Assembly (NCBI RefSeq): GCF_963678635.1
Contig: NC_087064.1
Location: 15,803,802-15,867,801 of the forward strand
Reading direction: 5' to 3'
Length of the DNA: 64,000 nucleotides
Source of the DNA: Symsagittifera roscoffensis
Lineage: Eukaryota > Xenacoelomorpha > Acoela > Convolutidae
Below are positions 52,514 through 63,810 of the stretch, piece by piece (the first letter of the stretch is position 1; the number at the start of each line of letters is the position of its first letter). The notes beneath the pieces are model-generated. The model saw only the letters and a list, made by a program, of their open reading frames with translations, searched no databases and had not been told where the DNA came from. The position numbers and the translations under genes are program-made.

Positions 52514-52681
52514 CTTTGTCGTAAGTGATGTTGCTGCAATCCTGGTGTCTGAAATCCCTCACCCGTCTGTCCAGTGGGATCTTGTCACTGGCCACTATGT
52601 CGAAGTTGTGCTCTTTGAATCTCCTCTCCGCCTCTTCTTTCTCAACAGCCCCAAGGTGCATTACGCCAGCCCCATTTTGGC
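52514..52681 (-). CDS. GalNAc-transferase exon 2
   Basis: 168 bases, acceptor TGTGACAG before 52681 and donor AAAG|GTCAGG after 52514. It codes GVMHLGAVEKEEAERRFKEH, then the family signature NFDIVASDKIPLDRRVRDFR and CSNITYDK. This is the segment just before the catalytic domain in GT27 enzymes. Phase 1 at both ends agrees with the neighbouring exons. Confidence 0.92.
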
Positions 52682-52861
52682 CTGTCACACATTCATCAAA
52701 AAGTTGTTATCGCACAATAAAAAATTAAAACAAGGATTCTTCAAATCCGGACTCCGGTCAAAAGGTAGTCTTGTCTTAAAGTAGACCAGTCGTAAGCCAA
52801 TCACAATGCAGTGTCATAAAGTAGACCAATCACAATCAACATAAGAATTTTCTTTTCTCTA

Positions 52862-53956
52862 CAGTGCTGATTTAATTTATCCGGACAAAACACTAAACTT
52901 GAACATAACAATGCGTTTTGCTCAAATTAGGTTGACTTTAGGTGAAAATGATGAAAACAAAACTTTATTAGAAATTCAGCAGCAGGGGCGGATCTAAGAT
53001 TTTCTCGAGGGGGGCAGGTTTTCAAAAAACTTGAAAAAGGTTTTGAAAAAATTGTCGACTTCTTTTTTTAGGTCGACCAAATTGATCTTCTGAGCTCTCC
53101 CAAACCCCATTTTGACCAAATTTATCTTCACAGCCGGCCAATTTTTGGAAAACAGGCCAAAAAGACGTCGTTAGGCAATTTTGGAACATGCTGGCCGAAA
53201 AATCATGTTTTTTTTCGGCGCGCGCTCCCCCCTTAAAATTATTAATTTTGGCGCCGAAGAAAAAGTTTAGTGTCAGTCAGCCCAAATTGGATGTCTTAAA
53301 ATAATGCAAAGGGGAGGACCTTTGGGTCGGCAGTGAGTAGAACCCCTCAGGGGGAGGGGCGTTCAATCTTTCTCACCCCTCCTCCTAAATCCGCTGGTAC
53401 AGTTTGTGTTGCGAAAATCGGGCTCAAAGTTTTACTTGATGAACAAACTTTTTAAATATTGAGATACAACAAATCTAACGGAATTGACTCAAAACTTTGT
53501 TTCGATAACTTCCTCAATGCTCAGCGGCACAAGCCTTAAGAAAAAAGTAATTTGCGCAAAACAATTTTAAGAAATGCTCTATACATTTTAAAAAATATTT
53601 CAAATAAAATAATGTTGTTTATTATAGTAAAAACGACTTTTTTAATACTTTAATTAATTTTTGCAGAATAGACTTTTTCAAAAAGTTTATTGGTTTACGT
53701 AAGAGGCTCACGTTGATATAATAACGTCAGTCATCGACCCAGTAACTATTGCGTAATTTTGTTTGACTAAAAAAGTCAAAAGTGATCCATTTTTGTGGTA
53801 AAATTTTGAGCCTAAATTTCACAAAACCAATTGCTCCATAATAATTCTGCTGAAACTCTAAAAATGTTTTGTGTCTATCATGTTTCACCTAAACCTAAAA
53901 ATTCATTGTAATGTTCAAGTTTACTGCGTCGGTCCGGTTAATTTAAATCAACACTG
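52862..53956. mobile_element. Tc1/mariner-like MITE with TA target site
   Basis: Terminal inverted repeats of about 110 bases begin CAGTGYTGATTTAA at both ends (52862 inward and 53956 inward), with shared CCGGAC and AAACTTGAACAT words, and are flanked by TA at 52860-52861 and 53957-53958. A CAGTG start with TA duplication is typical of Tc1/mariner elements. No transposase is present. It is interrupted by another MITE at 52983-53396. Internal sequence at 53425-53565 recurs inverted at 54645-54790. Confidence 0.8.
52983..53396. mobile_element. Nested MITE starting CAGGGGCGGATC
   Basis: About 414 bases between CAGGGGCGGATCTAAGA and its approximate inverse ending TAAATCCGCTG. It lies inside the Tc1/mariner-like MITE, interrupting its left terminal region. 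Internal words such as TTTTTTTAGGTCGACCAA and the GAGCTCTCC/GAGCTCTTC region are shared with 55978-56340. The superfamily is uncertain and the target duplication is not clear. Confidence 0.6.
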
Positions 53957-53984
53957 TATACTAATTGGTTCACGACGTGACTAA

Positions 53985-54240
53985 TTTCCCGGATAGACAT
54001 CTATAGAAGAAAAATGCTTATCATACAGTTTCATAAATAAAATCTATGGAAAAAATGTTTATCATGCAATTTTCATACAAATTATGAAACTATTTTAAAG
54101 ATTTTTAATGAAAACTTTTGGTCTACTTGCCTCTTTTGAAGTTTGAAAAAGTGATGGAAAATTTTGAATAAAAAAAATGCTAATCATACAGTTTTCATGA
54201 TTGAAAATTGAATGATAAGCATTTTTTGTCAACCCGGTTT
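53985..54240. repeat. Short inverted repeat
   Basis: AAAATGCTTATCATACAG near 54014 and AATGATAAGCATTTTTT near 54201 are inverted relatives, with related outer words (CCCGGATAGACATC and ACCCGGTTTATGGCATGTC). It may be a small MITE or hairpin in the intron. Weak. Confidence 0.4.
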
Positions 54241-54644
54241 ATGGCATGTCTACTTTTTGCTACGTAACCTTCAAATGCCTTTTCACGGGTTATTCTACTT
54301 CAACAGCTGGTAACTGTGGAAGTATACAGAAAATTTTAATCACGGTAATGAAAGCAAAAGTTAAATTAAACTTTTTTTAAAATTGTTTGAGCCATTGTGT
54401 AGGCTAGTTATAATGAAACAGCGAAATGAAACAGGAAAACAAAAAGTAGCCTAAAATGGTTTATAAATCGTTTTAAAAATGAATTGGAATTGCTTAGTGA
54501 TTCATCGGAATCCCAGTAAAATTGATTCATAAATCAAAATATATTCAAACCAGGCTTCTTCGACACAGACATTTTTTTGATGTTTTTTTTTGGATTCCAA
54601 AATATGCTCAAAAAGGTTTTAGTGTGATATCACTCGGCTCCTGA

Positions 54645-54790
54645 AAATCAATTTTGCGCAACTGAGGAAAGATTTTTCCCGCAATCGAAGCAAACAGAGC
54701 ATTGAGGAAGTTATCGAAACAAAGTTTTGAGTAAACTCCATTAGATTTGTTGTATCTCAAATTTTAAAAAGTTTGTTCATCAAGCCCCTT
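54645..54790. repeat. Inverted fragment of the 53425-53565 sequence
   Basis: The reverse complement matches the stretches TGATGAACAAACTTTTTAAA, GAGATACAACAAATCTAA and CAAAACTTTGTTTCGATAAC near 53440-53520. It is probably a second, partial copy of the same MITE family in opposite orientation. Confidence 0.7.
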
Positions 54791-55374
54791 ACAACACTTT
54801 CAGTTTTAGCCGAGGAAGTCGATATGGCCTTTTTACGTTGATCAGCTGGTTGGAAGTAACAAAAGCGTACGGTGTGTTTTTCCGCAACGTTTCGGATATT
54901 TCAAATAAAACTCGACAAGTTTGGTATTCTAACAAAGCATATTGAACATGATTTGGATTCCAAAGAAAACATGAACTTTTTTCAGTAATTTGCCCTAAGA
55001 ACCAAAAAAATCAGACTAAATCGCTCAAAATTTGATTGGAAAAAAATTAAATTGATATGAAGTAAAGTAGACAAAAAAGGCTAATATAGACCCACAACAT
55101 TTCAAAGGCTATTTACAATATATAACTCGTTCCATTCCGATAATTTTTGTTTAGCAAGACGAAAAAAAAACAAAAGCACACCCGAATACAAAGTTCCTCC
55201 TCCTCTCAGTGGTCTCACCAAAAATACGTGTACACTTATTTGCTCAACAAAAAAAAACTATTGAAATTTCATTTGAAATCCAAATCAAATAACAAATGGT
55301 TTTAATGTTATTAAAAGTTTTCACACTCAAAATCCTACTCGGCAAATTAGAAGAAAAAACATCAATTTACCAAC
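54791..55374 (-). other. 5' part of GalNAc-transferase intron 1
   Basis: AT-rich intron sequence with no gene. Intron 1 runs from the donor GTTGGT at 55374 to the acceptor before 52681 and includes the MITEs. Confidence 0.6.
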
Positions 55375-55720
55375 CTGGACTGTTGTCGGTTCCAGCCATT
55401 GTTAAATTATAAAACGGGTCTCTCATCCCCACTTCCCACTGACGAGGAAATACTGAAGACTCCCCCTCCGTAACCAAGATGTTCACACCTTTATAGTCCA
55501 AAGTCCTACTTCTTTCATCTACGCTTTTGTAGTCCCCTCTCGCATGATTTCTATTACGCTTCTGGTTCCCGCGGAGGTGAACAGAGATGTCATTGGAGTG
55601 TCTGTCTTTTGGTTTTTGAAGAAGTTGGCATGTTGTGTAGATTACTGCAGCTGCTATTAGCCAAGTGCACAAATTGCGTCTTCGAACCAACATCAGCCGA
55701 ATCATGCGCAATACTGACAT
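55375..55720 (-). CDS. GalNAc-transferase exon 1 (signal anchor and stem)
   Basis: 346 bases from ATG at 55718-55720 to donor CCAG|GTTGGT. The N terminus is a basic tail with three Arg (13-15), then one membrane segment LCTWLIAAAVIYTTCQLL (residues 17-34), the layout of a type II Golgi membrane protein. A Lys/Arg-rich stem with EVGMRDPFYN follows. The four exons sum to 1848 bases, exactly 616 codons including the stop. A TAG immediately before the ATG could be a splice acceptor of a 5' UTR exon, so a non-coding first exon further upstream is possible. The exact family member is not assigned, hence no symbol. Confidence 0.88.
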
Positions 55721-57289
55721 CTACGATAACACGCAAATATATCAAAATTGAAATGCAGCACCATATTTATAGGGAAAACCCACACCTTCTTCAGAAAATG
55801 GGGACTAAAAGATTCCAACTTTTGTTGGATATATCCAGAAAAAGGTAAGACTCACTAGAAGAATGGACCCATTTTTGAAGAGTTTTTAATTTCAACAATA
55901 GCTGAACAACTGATTGCGATACTGATTTTCTATGTTACGCAATTTACTGCTTTGTTTTTGGTAGTATAATGTCAATACAGTGGCGTGCGCAGAAATTTAT
56001 TTAAGGAGGGTTATTTTTCGAGAAACTTTGAAAATTTTGCCGACCTTTTTTTAGGTCAATTAATTTCATTTTCCGAGCTCTTCGAAAAAACAATACAAGC
56101 CATATTATGTCAAAAATTGTCTGCTCCGGCGCAGGCAAAGTTTTTTTTAAAAAAAGGTTAAAAAAGCCGTTTTTAGGCAATTTTTGGAAAATTTCAACCG
56201 AAAAAATGCGTTTTTTCGGCGCCCCTCAAAATTATTCATATTGGCACCGACTTACACATTTACAGATCAAATCTTTCAAAAAATTTCGCAAAACGTCATT
56301 TTCGGCAAGTTTTCAGCCGTACCACTGAAATTTTAGGGAAAATGTGATACTTTAGGGCTTTGAGAACCCTCAGAAAATATTCAAAAAGACTTCAACACAA
56401 ACTTATTGACGAAAGGCCAGATCAACTCCTGGTTTTGTGGCCAAAAATTACTTATTAATAGAAAATAGTACCGTGAGGAAATAAAGTAGTTTTAAGTTCC
56501 CACCATTTACGATTTTCTGTTGCGAATCAAAAGTTGGTCTGGATTGTCTGGAACCTATTGTTTGTAATAAGACTCGTTTTAACTTCAATGTAGATTTTTA
56601 TGGAATCAATTTTTCAGCGCGAAGTTGTGAAAAAAGGGATTGTTCGTTCAACTGAATTGGTTTGGGATATTTCATATCATTTCAGTGTTCGAAAAAGAGA
56701 ACAAATGCAAACACTTGAGAAAAACTTGATAGACTGAAAAACAGCAATTGACGCTGAAAAAAAAACTTTTTTTTTCAAACTCATACGTTATGAAATAAAA
56801 GATTATTTGTTTATGCTATGTAACATATTTGTTTTTGTTTGCCATTTATCTCCCGATATTCCTTCCTACCGAGGAGTATTAGCTAAATATAAACTGAGTA
56901 GTAGCTGAACATTTATAAGAAATCTAATGATTCTACCAATTTCTTTTTTCGTACTAGTTCATAGAAAAATTTTTTAGATCGAATGAATCTTGTCTTATTT
57001 TCTGATACTTTGTGTGCAAGAAAAAAATTGGAAAGACACAAACTCGAATTAATCTAACATCTATAAAACTCGTCGCAAAGAGAGAAATTCGGTTATTTTA
57101 TAAAAAATCCTAACAAAGACAAAAATTCGGGTTATTCTATAAAATAAAAAATAGACGTAGGCGATGTTCCACAGGTTAATGAAAATGCTAGCATTATTTC
57201 ACTACGCGACGTCTGTCTTTTCTATCTGCGGCATTTCACAGCGTTGCATTATCAATACCAAATTCCGCCTTTTCCAAGAATGTTTTTTT
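55721..57289. other. Upstream region of the GalNAc-transferase gene
   Basis: No gene is seen. Promoter elements cannot be assigned with confidence. It includes the repeat at 55978-56340. The rest is AT-rich with homopolymer runs. Confidence 0.45.
55978..56340. repeat. Dispersed repeat related to the nested MITE
   Basis: Starts CAGTGGCGTGCGCAG, a common DNA-transposon terminus. It shares with 52983-53396 the words CGACCTTTTTTTAGGTC, GAGCTCTTC, TTTTTAGGCAATTTTTGGAA and CCGAAAAAATG. The right end was not located. Confidence 0.6.
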
Positions 57290-57830
57290 TTTGTTCCGAC
57301 CATTTGAAAAATGTCCACGCAAAATCAGATACCACAAAAAATTATCATGACGGGTCGGGTGATATATCATATTAAAGCCCTGTCAATTTTAAATCAAACG
57401 ACGAAAAGTGCGTAAATCTAATTTTGAAAAAAAAAAAAATTTTAGAATATTGTCCCAGTTTTGAAAAAAAAAACGGTTTGAAATTTTTGAGTTAATTGCG
57501 AGCAATTAAAGCAAGCGAGCGGGATAATTACAGAAGGACAAGCCATGAAGATTCAGCTACGAGCAATTAAAGCAGTCGAGCTGGTTTATTATGGAAGGAT
57601 AGTTATTATTTTTCCGACCATTGAAACTGGGGACAAGCTTTGTATTTGGGTGTGTTTCAGTTTTTTTTTTCGTTTTTTTCCACGCACAATCAGCTTCCAC
57701 AATTAATTATCGAAGTAAACTCAGTGATATGTAATATTGAAGCTACTTCAGTCGTGATTCGAACGACATTAAATAGCTTCCAAGTGATGTGAAAAACCGG
57801 TTTCAAAGTAGCGCTCGTTATACGGAATTT
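57290..57830. repeat. Two copies of a dispersed 150-250-bp repeat
   Basis: Copies near 57290-57430 and 57625-57830 share TTTGTATTTGGGTGT, CACGCAAAATCAG, a WAATTATCR stretch, GTGATAT and TCGTGATTCGAA with copies at 62880-63170 and 63555-63810. Between them, GAGCAATTAAAGCA words recur at about 57500 and 57563. Confidence 0.65.
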
Positions 57831-58566
57831 TACTGTTTTTTTGACTTTATGATAAAAAACTTTATTTTTACTATAAAGAAAACTAATTTGGGATGTTTCA
57901 GTTAGCCCTTGTTTGGTATAAAAAAGTTATTGTGCAAAAATTAGAGAAAAAACTGTATTATTTTTTTAAATCTTTTTTTTTGTGTACCTAATTTCCACCT
58001 TCATAACTAAAATCGTTAATTAAACCTCATTCTAACTAACTAGCTTTATATTCATATGCCGAAAAACATTATTTTTCTAGCACATAATAAACCTTGCGCT
58101 CAAATAATCAATAGAAGCTTCAAAAGATATAACTTTTTTCCTGACTTTTTATAGAAAATTGCCTTTATGCCAGATGCTTTTACGTTTTTTTAGGGGTGTT
58201 ACTATTGAGATTTTAACTATTAGTGTCAGATCTGATTATATTCAGGTTGACTTGTTACTGTAATGAGCAAGATCAATAAAAAAAAACGTTTTTGAAGGCA
58301 TGTTAAATAAAAACATGAATTGCGGTTGTTTTTGATTCGCGTTACACTTTACGTGAACAGATTAAAACGCACGTTTGAGACCATTTTAAAATCGGTACAC
58401 TGTACACCATACTACACGTTCTTTTTTATGGCATCAAATTTGGCATGATAAAATCAAACGAGTCTTCTCAAAAATCAATGGTCTCCATTTGACTTACACC
58501 AGCTTTTTTTAAAACTATTATGTAACAAAAATTGTTTTGATTCCAACTTTTTTTTTTCATTTTGGG
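57831..58566. other. AT-rich non-coding DNA
   Basis: No gene or structured repeat seen. A T-rich tract near 58546-58559 lies directly before the coding exon that follows. Confidence 0.4.
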
Positions 58567-58797
58567 ATGAACTATACAATCGACGTTCCGAGAGAGTCTC
58601 TTTCGAATGGGGCACTCCCATTGGACGAGAGCAAAGATGTGCTGGCCAATGAGAGGGAGCGACTGCTGATCCAACAGGCATACGAGACAGGCTACATCCA
58701 CGACGCCACCCGAGACTTCATTCTGCAACGAACTCGACACGCCAGCATCGATGACGTCATCACTATTACGCTGAGGAGTCTGAAGTTACGCGACATA
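58567..58797 (+). CDS. Unrecognised coding exon
   Basis: 77 codons from the ATG at 58567 to a good donor, CATAG|GTATGC. It is far more GC-rich than its surroundings and lacks stops, which argues for a real exon. The protein is hydrophilic and helical: VPRESLSNGALPLDESK, then ANERERLLIQQAYETGYIHD and ATRDFILQRTRHASIDDVIT. No family is recognised and no signal peptide is present. No AG acceptor lies between the T-rich tract and the ATG, so this may be the first coding exon. No partner exon was found downstream in the window. Confidence 0.6.
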
Positions 58798-59704
58798 GGT
58801 ATGCTGTCAATGAAAATAATTTATTATAAAACATTTAAACTTCGCTAAGTACTCCATTTGGGAGACTAACTAAAATACTCGCCGTAGAAACGTAAAATAG
58901 GTGTTTGGCCAGTAGGCAGACAGCCTTCACTTCATTTTTCCCAGAAAGCAGAAAATATTGACAACATTCAAAATTAATTGACTGAAAAAGAATATGAAGT
59001 GTGGTTTCCGCTAAATCATAAAATCAATTTGGATAGAAATAGATTTCAAACCAGAATATTTCATATTGAGATTTTTCTGAAAGTATTTTGACAACAAGCC
59101 AAGTTACTTAGAATTTTATTAAAGTAATCTGGCAGTTTTTATTTTACTAAATTGGATCGCTAAATTCCTAGTCAAACTGTGAAAAAAGCTACTAAAATCA
59201 TAAATATCTTTCGAATCACGATTTAAAAAGCCTCAAACTGATGTATAGATCCAATTTGAACTTATTTGTGGTACATGAAAGAAGGTAAAAAATAACACTA
59301 AATACTTGATCTTTCTCAGCATAGTGATCAAATCTATGAGATCATTAAATTTTTTTTTAATAAATCAGAATAAACTTTTTAAAAAATTAGGGTTTCGTGT
59401 TAGGTTCGACTTTTTTTAAAACCAAATGCAACGAACTTTTTGTAGCAAATTAGGCAGATTCTTTAAGATCCCGCAAGGGTAACCTATAGATCTGCAAGTG
59501 GCGTGTGATCGCAGCTATAATGAATTACTTTATCAATATTTGAAAAAAGGTGAGAAATATTTACTTGTTGAGTGGTGAGTGAACCTGAAATCTACGCGTT
59601 CCAAAGTTTCGCACTATCTCAATTGCTATTTGATCCTTCATAAACTGCTCATTTGATACTTTGAAGATTTTAGCCAATACGCTGAAAGCGTAAGACGAAC
59701 TACT
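58798..59704 (+). other. AT-rich sequence following the unrecognised exon
   Basis: Probably intron sequence of the gene starting at 58567. No further exon recognised. It ends with the left copy of the MULE target duplication, CGAACTACT at 59696-59704. Confidence 0.4.
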
Positions 59705-59803
59705 GGCGCAGAGACAATTCAGCCACAGACAATACAGCTGATTTAAAATACAGACAATTCAGCCAAAAAATTCGGACAATTCAGCCAAAGACAATTCGGC
59801 CTA
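59705..59803. repeat. Left terminal inverted repeat of MULE
   Basis: Contains four recognisable copies of GACAATTC(A/G)GCC (59712, 59752, 59775, 59790) and one GACAATACAGCT variant. Aligns with the reverse complement of 61908-62012 over about 90 bases at roughly 75-80% by eye. Confidence 0.85.
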
Positions 59804-60053
59804 TTTAGATTAAACAGACTAGATAAAAGGAAAAATTAAAACTTTTCTAATTTGATTAGAGTCCGAAGGCTTCAACACTTTAACAAAGAAATGTGAAACA
59901 TCAAATAACAAATTTCAAAGATCAAAACAAACTTGCTATGCATAAAGTTTTAAGATTGTAGTTTTTTTGCGTTTTGAACGAGTTTCTCATTGGCGAGTGA
60001 ATACTTGGGCCTCGGTTTTCTAATAACATCACCGGACATCAGTATCTCTACAT

Positions 60054-61268
60054 TTATTTCGGCATTTTTTGCTCATCTTTGAAACGTGTGATCAGCTTGG
60101 GGAGGGCGAGGTGCTTTGTCGACACAAACTTTTTGAAGCTGCCATTCCATGCCTCCAATGCATTGTTCGTACGAGGTTCACCGCTGAGCACCCGATTGAA
60201 AACGTTCCAATGGGCAATGTCAAATTTTGGTTTGACGCGTCTTTTCCCTCCACAGGCACCAATATAGGTGTCTTCAAATTAGTCCGATAGACTCTGAAAT
60301 TGCTCTGAGGGATCCTTTTTTCGGAGAGCCTCAAAAGCGAAAATAACGTCATCAACGGGAACGAATGCCAAGCAAATCATTTTTTTGACATTCAGCCGAA
60401 ACTTATCATCGTCCATGTACTTGCGCGTAAATCCAAGTTTTTGTACCTTGCGCCATTTTGCCTGGCCTAGATGGAAGAAACAGAATTGAATATCTGTACC
60501 AGGCTGCATTTTCCTTATGGCGTTGCGAACAGCGGCTTCATAATCAATGACTACTTTTTTTTCAAAATTGCTCTAAGCAGTCTAAAAGTGTTTCATATTT
60601 GTCTTGAGTCTTGTTGGGCAGCAGAGCTTACACCAAGGATATAACTGCGTTTTCGATTACACCATGAATAGTATAAACTTGGTAAAAGACATCTGGTGCC
60701 AATGAAAACGTTCCATCGCAATGACAGATTTCCGACTGAGAAAGCAAATCAAGCGCTGGTAATGTTGCAAAACTAAAACTCGACTGTCCGACTTACCAGA
60801 ATCAAAATGCAGGAACGTATCACCGATGTGTGTGAGTTTGAGAGGTTCAGGAATTTCGTCGACGCTCTCAAGGTTTTTTGGTTTTGGCATTGTTTCTAAG
60901 GCTTGCTGCCTGATTCGGTTTATACTCCGAAGAGATGTTGAGTAATTCGGTATTGTAGGCGCTGCATAAAGAGGCAGGTCAATTTGGGCGTTGAAGACAA
61001 TCTGTCGGGGAGCGTTACCAGTGTTTGCGGCTTTTTCTTGAACTTCGTTAGCAAATTTCTTAGCTTGAATTTTTGAGGGGCTCGGTAAATGAGCATGCTC
61101 GGTTTTTAAGGTGAATTCTTGCTGTTCGTCCAAATAACCCACTGCTCTGCAATTTTCAAATGTACTTTGCCATTTAGTGAGACCGTTCTTAAGTTGGTTT
61201 TTTTCACGGTATCTATAACCATCGAAACAAAGATGCTTTTTTCCGCGTTCAGATGTTACGAATTCCAT
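60054..61268 (-). pseudogene. MULE transposase with FLYWCH finger, disabled
   Basis: ATG at 61266-61268, stop at 60054-60056. The N terminus has a FLYWCH-type zinc finger (HLCFDGYRYRE, WQSTFENC, TEHAHLPSP; residues about 11-66). The MULE transposase domain follows. Its first catalytic Asp is in DGTF at about 60706-60717, but in a shifted frame. Further on, in the original frame, lie CFFHLGQAKWRKVQKLG (about 60440-60490) and ALEAWNGSF near 60150. An in-frame TAA at 60279-60281 and at least two frameshifts disable it. Codon-level conservation is otherwise good, so loss of function is fairly recent. Confidence 0.88.
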
Positions 61269-61907
61269 TTTACGACAACTTTTGCTAAAAGTGAAAGATT
61301 TAGAATGATTCAGATACTAATCAGTCAGTTGTTCAAGCTAGTTACTAATGAAGATTGATCAACGTTCATTGTGTAAATGGACAATCTAACCGCAAAAAGT
61401 AGGCATTAAACGCGGTACTGGTTTCTGGTTTGAATAAAATTTTAATCGCAATTAGTTTATCTTTTAAAGAAGTTTTATTTTCTAATTATTTTCTACCAAG
61501 TACGAAATTACCTAATAGGCGGTTGTACCCTCCCCAGCCTAAGGCATGATAAGAATATCAGCGTAACTGTGTGGCCAGTACGTGGTAGGGGTGGTCAATC
61601 CTTTAACTGATATCCTTTTTGACCGCCTGTAAAACTCCCAATCTCGGTTCCACTTTCGCTTAAATTGGTTAACTTTTAAGTATTGTGCAGTTTTTTGTTG
61701 AGTTAGATTTTTGCTTAGGTACTATTCTAAAATTGGAAACATAATGAATTGCATAAAGTTTTATTATGTTTAGGTACTTTTGTTTCTATTAATTATATTT
61801 GTTTAATGTGCATTTGAAAGGAATTAATTATAAGTCGTCTAATGAAAGCTTTGATGTTTTGCCGCATGTGAAAAGTTTTAGCGCGCACGTTTAAAAACTT
61901 TAAAACT

Positions 61908-62012
61908 GTCTGAATGTCTGAATTGTCTTTGGCCGAATTGTCTCACTCATTTTGACTGAATTGTTTGAATTTGAAATTGGCTGAATTGTCAGTGACCGAA
62001 TTGTCTGAACAC
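61908..62012. repeat. Right terminal inverted repeat of MULE
   Basis: Inverted counterpart of 59705-59803, with GGCCGAATTGTC, GACTGAATTGTT, GGCTGAATTGTC and GACCGAATTGTC words. The outermost bases differ slightly from the left end (GTGTTCAGACAATTC against GGCGCAGAGACAATTC). Confidence 0.85.
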
Positions 62013-62021
62013 CGAACTACT

Positions 62022-62879
62022 ATCGAACTCACAACTGATCCAAATTGTTCTCAAACTAATTGATCTTTTTATTGTTACTACTCTCGAATATTTGTAATTT
62101 AGTTTTTTTCAGGCAAACTTCGATTTTGCGACTAGTTATTTTTGACGGCAAATTTCTATTTTATCTGAAAAACTCATGCTGCCCTGAGCTCAATTTCAGA
62201 AAAAAAAACGTATTTTACCTGTGGTCATTTTTTGCATTGATGAGGTTTTCCAAATTGCCAACTGGGCCAATTTCGTATAAATATTGCTCGACATATTTGG
62301 TGTTAAGACTGCGTGAGCGGCTATTTAAGCCAGCTGAATTTGTACCAAATTGAAGGGATGCACGCCAGTTGTTCTAAATAAAACGTTAGTGTATGTCAAA
62401 TAAATCACGTTGTACTTTAAATAAGATGTGGGAAGATACATTTCAAAAACACCAAAGAATCGTTTTCCTTTTTTCAAAAAAACTCGAACTCAATATTTCA
62501 GAGTATTTTAGTCAAAAAGATTTATTTATCCCAAAAACTAAAGCTCGAAGCAATTCAACTGATCTTCATTAAATAAAACTGTCGTAATTGAGTCTTTGAT
62601 ACATTAAAAGGACACCTGAAACTCTAGACCACCTTCAGGACTTTGAAAACTGGCCAATCTAAATTTACCTAAACTCTAGAAAAGTTACTGTTAACATTTA
62701 CAGCAGATAAAATCTGTAATAAAGTTTGAGTTTGAATAACAAACAAAAAAAGATTTTGATGGGAAAAGTATTTAGCTGGAAGAAACAAAATGAAATGAAT
62801 CTGCGAAAGGAACGTGTAAGGAAAAAAAAATTCCTTACACGTGTAAGGAGACCCCTAATAAAACTCTTTGTTGTTCCCA
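62022..62879. other. AT-rich non-coding DNA
   Basis: No gene is seen. A small palindrome, TTCCTTACACGTGTAAGGA, lies at about 62830-62850. Confidence 0.4.
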
Positions 62880-63170
62880 GCTTTTAAAAATTTGGTAGGA
62901 ACTTTGTATTTGGGTGTTTTTTTCTTTATTGTTTGTTTTCCATGCAAAATCAGCTAGTACAAATAATCATCGGAGAGAGTTGAGTGATATACCAATCGTG
63001 ATATATCAAAGCCCGTATTGAAGCCGTTTCGGTCGTGATTTGAAGGTCATTTGAAAATTTCGAGGGTTTTTTCCCAGTGTCGAGAAAACTGGACTGAATT
63101 TTTTGATTTTTCGTCTGCATTCGAGCGAGCGAAGCGAGCAAGCACGCGTATTTAGGCTTCATTATGGCAG
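62880..63170. repeat. Dispersed repeat copy 3
   Basis: Same family as 57290-57830: TTTGTATTTGGGTGT, CATGCAAAATCAGC, TGAGTGATAT, TCGTGATTTGAA, then CCAGTGTCGAGAAAACTGGA and GAGCGAGCGAAGCGAGC. Non-coding. Confidence 0.7.
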
Positions 63171-63554
63171 TTTGCATTAGCTTTATTATGCTCAATTTCA
63201 AATTTACTCGACTAAGTATTTTTAGTTTTTGGAGATTTTTAATGCCCTTTTGGGAGTCCAAAACTTCAACAAATTAAAAATTTCTTGCAAAAAAAGATGA
63301 AAAAAATTTTGAATTTGTTTTTCGTTTTTCAAGTCATTTTTTGTTTAAAATTGCTGTTTTTGTGTGTCTGTATAATTACTGCTGTGGAATTTGCCTAAAC
63401 TATAGTTTTATGTCAGATCCTTTTATCACACCACGCAGAAAAACTACACTAATTTGAAAAAATATGTACATGCCATTCACGCTATCTGTTCTCGGTTGGG
63501 AAGGTTCGTGCAAACCCTCAGTCTACTTTATTATTTAAAATTAGTCATTGTTCT

Positions 63555-63810
63555 GATGATTGAAAATGGGGAAGAATTTTGTATTCGGAAGTGTTTGTTT
63601 TTCTCTTTTTTTTTGCTTTTTGTTTTCCGAGCAAAAATCAGGTACCACAAATAATGATCGGACTGGGTTGAGTGGTATATAATACTAGAGCTCTCGCAGT
63701 CGTGATTCGAACCAATTTTTAAAATTCGAAAAAAAAATTCCCAGCGTCGAGAAAAACCGATTTGAAATTTTTGATTTTTCGTGTCATTTCGAGCGCGAAT
63801 AAAGTGAGCG
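63555..63810. repeat. Dispersed repeat copy 4
   Basis: Aligns with 62880-63170 in direct orientation (TTTGTATTCGG, AAAATCAGGTACCACAAATAAT, GAGTGGTATAT, TCGTGATTCGAA, CCCAGCGTCGAGAAAAACCG). The last 190 bases of the window after this show no gene. Confidence 0.7.

Larger units (their letters stand above)
59705..62012 (-). mobile_element. MULE DNA transposon with 9-bp target duplication
   Basis: 2308 bases flanked by CGAACTACT at 59696-59704 and 62013-62021, the 9-bp duplication typical of Mutator-like elements. Ends of about 100 bases are inverted relatives, each built from several GACAATTCRGCC words. One disabled transposase gene with a FLYWCH finger lies on the minus strand. Boundaries, duplication and coding content agree, so the limits are well supported. 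Confidence 0.9.

Noticed and set aside
62060-62353. 97-codon plus-strand frame after the MULE
   Set aside because: AT-driven hydrophobic translation with no recognisable motif, and no splice or start evidence.
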